Assembly (NCBI GenBank): GCA_023053575.1
Contig: JAKZAP010000005.1
Location: 8,618,001-8,682,000 of the forward strand
DNA from: Branchinecta lynchi
Taxonomy: Eukaryota; Arthropoda; Branchiopoda; Anostraca; Branchinectidae
Length of the DNA stretch: 64,000 nucleotides
Direction: 5' to 3'
Below are positions 55,654 through 64,000 of the stretch, piece after piece. The notes below the pieces were generated by a model. It was not told the origin of the DNA. It made no database searches and saw nothing but the letters and a program-made list of their open reading frames with translations. The position numbers and the translations under genes were made by a program. Each line of letters starts with the position of its first letter. Position 1 is the first letter of the stretch.

Positions 55654-55719
55654 CCTGTAAAGTCCCTGTCCAGTTTTGCGTTACAACTTAGGAATATGGG
55701 CAGAATATGGGACAGTGGA

Positions 55720-55726
55720 AGCCAAT
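55720..55726 (-). promoter_or_regulatory. Inverted CCAAT box upstream of ANKZF1
   Basis: AGCCAAT on the plus strand reads ATTGGCT toward ANKZF1, about 70 bp before its ATG and inside the 138-bp gap between the ATG and a family M element. No TATA box was seen. Confidence 0.3.
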
Positions 55727-55791
55727 AAAAACAGTGCCTGTACTAAAGTTTAAATTATTGCGCCACAAACTAAACAAGTAAACAACATCAA

Positions 55792-56096
55792 GAGGGTATT
55801 CCACCCTTGTAACAATAGTTACTATTAGTTACTATTTCCGTTCCATCCTCATGAAAAGTTACTACGCTGACCGTTCCAACCTTGTCGGAATAGTAACTAA
55901 TAGTTACTATTTGCTTACCATGCTCGGGAGCGTGGTAAGCGTAGTAACTACGCATCTCTGTAACGTGATTGGTCGGATTCGCCCCTGGCGTGAGATCCTG
56001 CTGGAAAATAGAAAAATCGTTCCAGCCTTGACGGCAAAAAGCCAGAATTCGTGACGTCATACGTAGTAACTACGGTAAGTAGGATGGAACACGCTC
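55792..56096 (+). mobile_element. Family M element, copy 4, with CAA duplication, upstream of ANKZF1
   Basis: GAGGGTATTCC / GGAACACGCTC ends flanked by CAA (55789-55791 and 56097-56099). It lies 139 bp upstream of the ANKZF1 start codon and carries GTGACGTCAT (CREB/ATF-type) at about 56051-56060. Confidence 0.88.
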
Positions 56097-56131
56097 CAAA
56101 CGTTTCGATCGGATCCCAAAACTTTATCTAA

Positions 56132-57311
56132 GGGCACTGTCTAGGGAACCGGGAGTCGTACTTTATGTCCTACGGGCTACGGAACCGGTAGTTCTCACGG
56201 AAACCAAACCATATGAGCTGCGATTCCAGGATCTGACGTCATTAACTAACGGAAACTTGTACGTGCTGGCTCCCGTTTCGGTAGTAATTGGAAATGGCTC
56301 ACGGAAACTTCATCGCACCAGCTTCTCGTCCGGTAGCCTCACGGAATAGTTTGGATGAGAGCTAGGATGCCGGGATTTTCACGGACTGAGAGAAAATAAC
56401 ATTGGACAAAATTCACTACCGGAACCCATATATTGAGAGCTAAGGTACCGGTAGCAACTACTATTTGCTTGAAAATGACCAGCTCACGGACACAGGTGAC
56501 TATGGGCTAGGGTTCCGGTAGTGACGAAAATAAAAAAAATAGGACTCACGGACCCATGTCAGTGTAGACTAGGAAACCGGAAGTGAATATTTTTTACTCA
56601 CGGAACCCAGCTCTTGCGAGCTGCGGTTCCGGTAGTGCCAAAAAATAAAATTAAAAACTCATGGACGGGTGTCAATATGGACTTTGAGTCCGGTACAGCT
56701 CACTGAATCCAGTTATACATCTTATTTTTTTTTTTTTTGCCCTACCGGAACCCCAGCCAGCAGAAGTTGGGTTCCGTTAGTTAAAAATATTTGCTTCCGG
56801 TTTCCTAGTCTGCACTGACATGGGTACGTGAGTTCAATTTTTTTTTTTCCATCACTACCGGAACCCCAGCCCATAGCCATCTGTGTCCGTGAGCTGGTCA
56901 TTTTCAAGCAAATAGTAGTTTCTACCGGTGAATTTTTCCCATGTTATTTTCTCTAAGTCCGTGAAAATCCCGGCATCCTAGCTCTCATCCAAACTATTCC
57001 GTGAGTTTTATATTCCACGTAGACACTACCGGAACAGAAGCTCCAATTATACAGTTTCCGGTATCAACTACCGGCTCCCTAGCTTCTGGGTACACAATTC
57101 CGTGAGGCTACCGGACGAGAAGCTGGTGCGATGAAGTTTCCGTGAGCCATTTCCAATTACTACCGGAACGGGAGCCAGCACGTACAAGTTTCCGTTAGTT
57201 AATGACGTCAGATCCTGGAATCGCAGCTCATATGGTTTGGTTTCCGTGAGAACTACCGGTTCCGTAGCCCGTAGGACATAAAGTACGACTCCCGGTTCCC
57301 TAGACAGTGCC
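56132..57311. mobile_element. Giant foldback element (~1.18 kb) with 8-bp TTATCTAA duplication
   Basis: The two halves are inverted repeats. The left starts GGCACTGTCTAGGGAACCGG and the right ends with its complement. Pairing continues for roughly 500-570 bp with few mismatches through CCATATGAGCTGCGATTCC, TGACGTCATTAACTAACGG and CGCACCAGCTTCTCGTCC, leaving a loop of about 90 bp near 56645-56735. Each arm is itself built from TCACGGA and CCGGTAG words. TTATCTAA at 56124-56131 and 57312-57319 is a perfect target duplication. An 8-bp duplication with long arms fits a foldback derivative of a hAT-type or similar transposon. Non-coding. Confidence 0.87.
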
Positions 57312-57319
57312 TTATCTAA

Positions 57320-57612
57320 GAGCGTGTTCCATCACTTCCATCCTACTTATCGCAGTTACTACGCATGACGTCACGAATTCTGGCTTTTTCCGTCAAGGCT
57401 GGAACGACTTTTCTATTTTCCGGCAGAATATCATACCACCGGCGAATCCGACCAATCACGATTCAGAGATCCGTAGTTACTACGCTCCCGAGCGTGGTAA
57501 GTAAATAGTTACTATTTCGAGAAGGTTGGAACGGTCAGCGTAGTAACTTTTGGTGAGGTTAGAACGGAAATAGTAACTAATAGTTACTATTGGTAGGAGG
57601 GTGAACACGCTC
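57320..57612 (-). mobile_element. Family M element, copy 5, reversed, with TAA duplication
   Basis: GAGCGTGTTCCATCACTTCC at the left and GAACACGCTC at the right, flanked by TAA (57317-57319 and 57613-57615). The left TAA is the last three bases of the foldback's right TTATCTAA, so this element landed in that duplication. Confidence 0.87.
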
Positions 57613-57950
57613 TAAATATCCAATCATACTAATACACCTCTGGTCACTAGCCAACTAGTTGGCAGAAAATTCTGGCGTTGCCGACTAGTTGGCTACGAGT
57701 AAAATTCGTTAGGATTTTTGTTTATTTTCCAAAGGAAGTCCCGCGTTGCCGACTAGTTGGCTACCGTAAGAAATCATATAGGAGAACAGTTCGTAGCCAA
57801 CTAGTTCGCTACCGTAAGAAATTTCGTATATGAAATCCCACATTACCAACTAGTTGGCTACGACGAGAAATCGTAGAGGAGGAAGCTTTATATCCAACTA
57901 GTTGAACACTTTTCACATTCACAGGGATTTCAGAAAACACCCAACTAGTC

Positions 57951-58215
57951 GAGAACTCAGGCGTCGGTCTATCTTCTCTCTTCAGACCCGGATCCTTCGG
58001 TCTAGCAATCCACTCCTTGAGATTCTCTCGGGCCCAAACCTGCGGCTATCGTTACATTTGTGGATGGCATGGAACCATGAGGACTGTATTCAGTATTTGA
58101 TGTTGGGTAGATTATTGTTTTTATATTTTTGCCCACCCCCATTGTTTGTTGTTAATATTATTGTTAGTTGTTTAGTATGGCCCAAGCTGGCCGTTTTAAC
58201 AGATTAAATAAATAA
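57951..58215 (+). mobile_element. LINE 3' end inside the palindrome array
   Basis: A non-array segment ends with the GGCC CAAGCT GGCC stem-loop and a (AAAT)n tail at 58199-58215, like the 3' ends of LINEs at 58474 and 61563. The flanks TAGTCGAG / TAGTTGAG could be an imperfect duplication or simply array sequence. Confidence 0.5.
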
Positions 58216-58473
58216 ATTAGTTGAGTATGTACTGTTTTGTCTAATACTCAATGAACGCTCCTATAGGAACGGAGGATGATTATCCAACTAGTTCGCTAAA
58301 ATAAGAAAATTCTTATAGGAACCGAGAATGATTATCCAACTATAGTTGGCACAAACAAGAAAATTCCTATAGATAATCATCCAACTAGTTGGCTAAAATA
58401 AGACAATTCTTATAGGAACCGAGGATGATTATCCAACTAGTTGGCACAAAAAAGAAAATTCCTACAGGAACAG

Positions 58474-59211
58474 ATTTATTTATTTTTATAACCCGCTGAA
58501 AAGACAGAATAGCGGAGTACAAACAAGGAAAAACAACACAAAACACTAAAATACACTAAAATTCACTCTAGAAGAAGGGACAAGCCGTGATGTGCGGGGA
58601 AGCTGAGATGGGACGATGTGGACAATTTTTTACTTATGGCCGAAAGTTTCAGCGATATATCCGGAAGCTTGTAACGCGAAATCAGATGTCTGTTTTTATA
58701 CCAGGGGGGTAGGAAAAGGAGGAATTTTGCATATCGGTAATAACAAGAACGGAGGGAATGAAGATCGTTTTTCTTTAAAACTGAAGAGAGGCCAGAAAGA
58801 AATAAGATAGAATGGTCAGTAAAACTGCTGTAAAGTTTACTAAGGGCTTTTTTATTGTATTTCCCACGATTAGCAACGATCTTAACCGATTGAGACCGGA
58901 ACGATTTGAGGCTGTTAGTAATGTGGATGCCCAACCACCCAAGAGATGTGACAAGGGGGATAGTCTTCGTTGGGAGAATAAGCGGCTCTTGGTTAGTTGA
59001 ATTGAAAGATAAGTATTCGCATTTATTAACGTTCAGAGCCAGACCGATCCAGGACCGATCCGGTCGAAAGCAGCTGAAACAAAAGAAACTGACTTCTTTA
59101 ATCCGGTCTTGCTTCGGCTTATCAGCAGAATATCATCGGCATAAGCAATATAAGAGATATTAATGGAATTAATAATACAAGTGGTAGGTATAGAAGACAG
59201 GATGTTAGAGA
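58474..59211 (-). mobile_element. 5'-truncated LINE with 11-bp target duplication
   Basis: TACAGGAACAG occurs at 58463-58473 and again at 59212-59222, exactly bounding the insert, and joins a continuous array unit when the insert is removed. On the minus strand the insert encodes SYIAYADDILLISRSKTGL (RT catalytic box), then, frameshifted, GIHITNSLKSFRSQS, VANRGKYNKKALSKLYSSF and YYRYAKFLLFLPPWYKNR. It ends with an ACTCCGC..GCGGGT stem and an (AAAT)n tail at 58474-58500. Confidence 0.9.
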
Positions 59212-59524
59212 TACAGGAACAGAGGATCATTATCTTACTAGTTGGATAAAATAAGAATATTCTTTTAAGAGCGAAGGATGATTATCCAACTAGTTGGCTT
59301 GAAATAAGAAAATTTATAAAGGAATGCAGAATTGCAAAACTAATTCGCGAAAATGAGAAATTTGCATAAAACACCTTGATTATTCAACTAGATGGTTGTT
59401 AGTTCATTGAGTATTAGACAAAGTGGCGCATAGTCAACTAATGGGGTCAAAATCCTTGTTGAGATTGAACGCTGTTCCGACTAGTTGGATATTTTCTGAA
59501 ATTCTTATCCGTGTTCATACAACC

Positions 59525-61560
59525 CGACTACTAAAATTGCTGTACCGATATTGATGTACCGACTGAGAGAATTCGAGTTGGTAGAAGGAACCTATTTTGA
59601 AAGTTAGTCCTGAAGTTAAGAAGGCAAAAAACACGGCAAAATTTTGCCTAAAAATTTGGATTGCTTGTGGACGCCCAGGGAATGGTACTGTCTTTAATCT
59701 AAAAGCTAAAACGAAGCGTGAATACAAACCGACACTTAAAAATGCTCGTTTGAATGGCTCATATGCTCCCACTGACAAAAAAGCGTGGCAAAAGGTCCTT
59801 CGTCCAGATAAAGGTTCAGCTCTATACCTCCTTCCGCGCTAACTATGGCTGATTGGACCAGCCACTACAGTGGTCTATTCAGTGGTTGCAAAAAAAACAG
59901 ATACAGCAGCACTTTGAAAATTTAGTTCTTAGATACATACCAAGGAAAAATATTTCAACCTTCTGTTCTTCCCGTTACTTGTTCTTCCATCGAAATTGCT
60001 TTCCAAAAATTAAGAAGAACTGGTTGTACAGATTCTGATGGTCTTAGTGCCGACTTTTTCAGAATTGAGTGTAACACAACACCTTCAGCTGCTATTTCAA
60101 ATTTGTTTATGCCAGGGTTTGGTTCCGAAGTGCCAAATCAGTACCTGACCTACGACCAATATCTTCAACTCCAGCTCTATCGAAAGTGTTTTAGAGTTTT
60201 ATTTACGAAAATCTTTACGCGGATGTTGAAGAAAATTTAGACCCTAGACAGTATGGTTTTAGACCTGGTTGCAGCACCACCCATTATCTAGTCAAATTAA
60301 TTGATGATATCCTTAAGCACCTAGAAATTGAGAACACGTATGCGGAGATCTTACTGAGTGACATAATTAAAGCATTCGATAGTTTGGATCATCAGGTTAT
60401 TATTAGTGAATCGACCGCAATGGGAGCTCGAAAATTCGTGGTTAGATTACTAGCTAGTTTTTTAACAGGTCGAACGCAATGCGTTAAGTTGACTAACGAG
60501 GACGTTTCGGAATTCATGAGTATTTTTTGCGGAACTCCCCAGGGTACCAAGCTGGGTCCTTTGTGCTTTTTAATTGTTTTTAACAAAGTTTTGACTACTT
60601 TTTATCACCGTTTTAAATTTGCTGACGATCTTTCAACCATTTCGCTCCGTTCACTTTCTCCTTCGGATGACGAATCACCCCTTTCAACAGTTTTTGACAT
60701 ATTGCAGCGAGACCTATCCGAAGTTAAACTTTCAGAAGCCGTACAAAGAGTGTTGTACTCAGAGTGTCTTTTTTAAAACGGGACCTTCCTGAGGTTGAGG
60801 ATATAGGTCTCGAGTCCAAAACAACAGTTAAACTCCTCGGTTTGTTAATTGATGATGACCTTAAGTGGAGTTCTCACGTACAGCATATTACTCGAAAAGC
60901 CGCACCTCTCCTCAAGTCGTTCGCGGTTCTCAGACGTTTTGCAATTCCGTCGCGAGATTAACGCAGTATTTACTGCACGTACATCCGACCTTGCCTGGAG
61001 TATGCCTGTCCGGCTTGGCACCCAGGACTCACCAACGCAGAGACCGATAGACTAGAAGCCATCCAAAAAAGGGCTGTTAGGATTATGCTCGGCCCGGGTT
61101 ATCTTTCTTATGAGGATGGCCTGGTCAAGCTTGAACTGCCAACCCTTGCCGAACGGCGGCACCAACTGACAATAGCGTTCGGGAGCAAGTGTCTGGCATC
61201 ACATGCTCATCGTGCAATTCTACCTGATTTTGATACTACAGCAAATAGCAGGCCTAATACGCGACAGAGACAGAGGGACGCTGATTCCCAGAGACTAGAA
61301 AGACCACCCATAAACTCGACAGATCGTTACCTGAAATCTTTTGTACCCTATTTTACCCAATATTTTAATTCTAGTTAATTCAAATTATATTTTCAAGTTG
61401 TACGTGTAGATGAAGTTAAGTCAGATTATATTTTCAAGTTGTACGTGTAGATGAACTGTCTACTTATGTAATTGTCATATGTTATTTGTGTGAATGACGA
61501 TCCAGTGCTAGCGTGTATAATACAAGCTATTAAGGAAATAAAGTACATTATTATTACATT
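59525..61560 (+). mobile_element. LINE (CR1/L2-like), decayed, with most of the RT domain
   Basis: Across several frames the segment shows WIACGRPGNGTVFNLKAK (linker before RT), QYGFRPGCSTTHYLVKLID, LLSDIIKAFDSLDHQVI (RT box with catalytic Asp), the GTPQGTKLGPLCFLIVFN box, FKFADDLSTISLR (the FADD box), the TYIRP.LEYACPAW region (frameshifted) and KSFVPYFTQYFNSS at the end. The 3' region has GACGATCCAGTGCTAGCG, GGAAATAAAG and an ATTATTATTA tail. At least four frameshifts or stops. The 5' boundary is uncertain. Confidence 0.88.
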
Positions 61561-61562
61561 AT

Positions 61563-62805
61563 AATAGTTTCCTCTTGGGTACTATAACATCGGTGATTAA
61601 GCGAGGGAAAGACGTGGACCTTTGCAAAAGCTATCGGCCAGTTACAGTTTCTTGTATCATAAGCAAAATCCTGGAATACGTCCTTCTTCCAGAAATAGTT
61701 GAAAATGTCGCTTTGGTTCAATGCAATTTGGATTCCGTTCGAGCGCCAGTTGTGCGCACGCTCATCACATATTGACAAAAATGATGAATCAGGCTAACCG
61801 CGACAAGTCTTCTATACATATATGTTCTGTAGATATAGTTGGTGCTTTTGACAATATAACGCATTCCCAGGCCCCATTTTCTCTCATTACTTCTGGCGTG
61901 AATCTATCTGTTAAAATTTTGGTATGGTCATTCTTCAGCAAGGTTCAAATGGCAAGGTAGCTTGTCAGAGAGTGTTCCTGTCCGAACTGGTGTTCGCTTA
62001 TCTCCCTACATCTTCAAATCGGATATATCTTCTTGTCTCGATTCTTTGTATCCTGCTTACTTCTATAAAGACTATGCCTTCAGCTACATAGCCTACGCGG
62101 ACGACTTGCTCTTAGTAAGTCGTAGTCGATCCACACTCACAAAAAGTGTAAGTAAGCTGTCGTCAGAACTTCTCAAAATTGGCCTTGAAGTTAACCTGTC
62201 AAAATGTGAGTACCTGCATTTCAACCCTTCGTCAAATGGTTCGAATGCATCCAAAGCTCTATATCTCTTGGATCGTTCATCGTCAAATCAACAGACTCTA
62301 CGGTGGCTCGGCATAACGTTCAAATCTTCATTGTCAAAATTTTGCTTCGGTTGTTCAAGAAGTTTATAAATCAATCCGTAGCGCCTATGGGCGCATCGTC
62401 CCTAACCGGGGGCGCTATAATCTTAAAGCACTGGGAAATTTCTACAGCACCTTCTATACTATTTCATTCTGGCGTCATTCATGTTCTGCGAAAGAAGGAG
62501 ATTAAAAAGATGAGATCATTTTATTTTAAATATGCGAAGCACCTGCTCCACTTGTCGAGGTTATGTCTTACATACATTGACGGAGAAATTCAAAATTCAA
62601 GATGCAAGTGTGACCCTTTTGGATGTTTCCTCGTCGCTTTCCAAAATCATGGACAACAGGGCCCAACCAGCGCACGACGTGGTCCACTGCTTCCTGACCG
62701 AAGATTGAAAATTAAGTGTCTTTTTCTGCGTGTTTACGTTTTTTTTTTTTTTTTCTTCATTTACTCCGCCTTTTCAAAATGGCGGGTCATAAATAAATTA
62801 CTTAC
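61563..62805 (+). mobile_element. LINE of the 58474 family, RT region, decayed
   Basis: Shows KSYRPVTVSCIISKILEYV, FGFRSSASCAHAHHILTKM, ICSVDIVGAFDNITHS, SYIAYADDLLLVSRSRSTL, KCEYLHFNPSSN, IVPNRG and FYFKYAKHLLHL across several frames. The last blocks match the LINE at 58474-59211. It ends in a CCGCCTTTTCAAAATGGCGG stem and AAATAAATTACTTACTTA. It begins immediately after the tail of the preceding LINE. Confidence 0.87.
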
Positions 62806-62926
62806 TTATAACTTGGATAGTTTCCGAAATCTCTATCCAAATTCATACAATCCGACTACTTGGATATTTTCTATAATCCCCATACGAGTGTGAATATTCT
62901 TGGAGCCCAAGCTGACTTTGAAACAT

Positions 62927-63182
62927 TTATTCAAACAATGTTTTCAACGGATACGTCCGGTACGATTCTTCATCAGCGACATTTCGTCCCTTCTTGGCAA
63001 GGGTCCTCGTCAGGCTGTCAATCCTCTGGTTCAACTTCGGGGAAGGAAACAAACCTGTAATTCCTTCCCCGAAGTCGAAACAGAGGATTAACAGCCTGAC
63101 GAGGACCCTTGCCAGGAAGGGCCGAAATATCGCTGATGAAGAATCGTAGCTGACGTATCCGTTGAAAACATTGTTTGAATAA
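62927..63182. repeat. 256-bp near-perfect hairpin with two opposed hammerhead-like cores
   Basis: The arms 62927-63048 and 63061-63182 (about 122 bp each, ~90% or more complementary) are separated by 12 bp. The right arm, plus strand, contains CTGACGA (63096-63102), a GGACCCTTG..GGAAGGGCC stem and GAAA (63124-63127). The left arm contains the same order on the minus strand (TCGTCAG at 63007-63013, TTTC at 62982-62985). The outer ends ATTCAAACAATGTTTTCAAC match Penelope-type repeat ends elsewhere in the window. Confidence 0.82.
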
Positions 63183-63189
63183 ATCATCC

Positions 63190-63744
63190 TCCGTTCCCTA
63201 TAGGAAAATTCCTATAGCGGCGGAAGGTCATTTCTTGCTGGTACTCTTGATGACTAACTCTACGTGCCGATGAGAAATCGCCGTGTACCTAGCGACAAAC
63301 ACCGTTTTTTGGTTGATACAAGAACTGAGTAATCGTTCAGGCGACGTTTCTCGTTCTTCCCGAGGTTCACTGGAGTGCTTTGGACTTGGGTCATATAGCG
63401 TATACTAATAAACCCAGATTCTCAGGTTCCAAAAGCTTAGACTAATGCAAAAAAATAATGAGAGCAATTAGGAGGAATCCACGATGATTTAGGGTCTAAG
63501 AACTTTGGGTGGGGCTCTAATCAGTGCTTCCACGTTCCTTTTTAAGAAATCAGGCACAGGTTGCAAAAAATCAGGAGATGAGAATATATAGACAGAGATT
63601 TCGCTGACAAATTTTGTATGAACATCTCTAAAAACGAACAGAACCTCTTTCACTGAATAAAACAAGGATTCAAAGACCGTCTATGAAGACTACGGCTGAG
63701 AATATGACATTACCGTAAAAAACACAATTGTATCTTCCTCAGTC
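63190..63744. other. No recognisable gene
   Basis: Short AT-rich sequence. The first 40 bases (CCGTTCCCTATAGGAAAATT) resemble the palindrome-array spacer. Confidence 0.35.
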
Positions 63745-63802
63745 CTAACAATAATAACTGTTAATTACTATTTTCGTTCCAACATCGTGAAAAATTACTA
63801 CC
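63745..63802 (+). repeat. Family M fragment (left end)
   Basis: CCTAACAATAATAACTGTTA, ATTACTATTTTCGTTCCAAC and AAAATTACTAC follow the order of the left 70 bp of family M. The remainder is replaced by family B. Confidence 0.6.
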
Positions 63803-63804
63803 AG

Positions 63805-64000
63805 GGGGCCATACAATGAACCTCTAATCAACTTCAGGTAAAACTTTTACTTTCAAAAATTTTCCGCTTTTTCCCGGATGCCGGTTGAACTATTCGTCCG
63901 GCGAGAAAATAATGTTCGTAAACGGATTCAGTATGCCTCTTTACCACTACATCAAACCCCTAATCAAATTCAGATCAAACTTTTATTTATAAAGATTTTC
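63805..64000 (-). repeat. Family B array fragment, running off the window
   Basis: Units with CCTCTAATCAACTTCAGGTA, AAACTTTTACTTTC and GTCCGGCGAGAAAATAATG, oriented like 35902-36838. Confidence 0.7.

Larger units (their letters stand above)
57640..59520. repeat. CCAACTAGTTGG palindrome array (~50-bp period)
   Basis: The 12-bp palindrome CCAACTAGTTGG, or one-base variants such as CCGACTAGTTGG, occurs at 57651, 57681, 57749, 57797, 57846, 57894, 57941, 58284, 58335, 58381, 58433, 59234, 59286 and 59477. Between copies lies GCTAAAATAAGAAAATTC, TATAGGAACCGAGGATGATT. Two LINE 3' ends interrupt the array. Related units resume at 62810-62880. Confidence 0.85.

Noticed and set aside
57640..59520. 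Regularly spaced palindromes that could suggest a CRISPR array
   Set aside because: The context is clearly animal, the spacers are themselves repeats, no Cas gene exists and the period and palindrome vary.

Overview
The window looks like a repeat-dense stretch of an invertebrate animal genome. One long host gene has nine exons with GT..AG introns. The rest holds non-LTR retrotransposon (LINE) fragments with diverse reverse transcriptases, a Penelope-like element with a GIY-YIG endonuclease, hAT, CACTA-like and TA-inserting DNA transposon remains, and many non-autonomous repeats. I cannot name the phylum from sequence alone.

The only clearly intact host gene is an ANKZF1/Vms1 orthologue on the minus strand. 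Its start codon is at 55653 and its stop at 38458-38460. The nine coding exons have matching splice phases and sum to 2055 nt, or 684 codons plus stop. They encode, in order, the N-terminal segment, the C2H2-like zinc finger with the DWHRYN signature, the acidic linker, the VLRF1 peptidyl-tRNA-release domain with its GSQS motif, two ankyrin units, a charged coiled coil and a C-terminal Cys/His cluster. In this family the protein acts in ribosome-associated quality control, releasing stalled nascent chains from 60S subunits.

Layout. 1-10.5 kb: a FLYWCH-like small ORF, a LINE 3' half, an 8-bp-TSD miniature element and a probable 3.5 kb CACTA-like transposon carrying one conserved ORF. 10.5-26 kb: a full copy of a satellite-bearing repeat (here family A), a 316-bp miniature element, a ~190-bp tandem repeat, an internally deleted hAT remnant, palindromic 'GATACCACGGTAACTG' elements and scattered hammerhead-like motifs. 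26-37.2 kb: a decayed Penelope-like element interrupted by family A, then two opposed copies of a second satellite-bearing repeat (family B), one nested inside family A. 38-55.7 kb: ANKZF1, whose introns are loaded with the same repeats. 55.8-57.6 kb: a 1.2-kb foldback element with an 8-bp target duplication, flanked by two opposed ~300-bp M elements, directly upstream of ANKZF1. 57.6-63.2 kb: an array of CCAACTAGTTGG palindromes broken up by LINE insertions, ending in a near-perfect 256-bp hairpin with two head-to-head hammerhead-like cores. 63.2-64 kb: fragments of families M and B.

Repeat names used here (A, B, C, D, M) are local labels. Relationships between copies were judged by eye. No database search was possible, so family assignments beyond visible motifs are inference.
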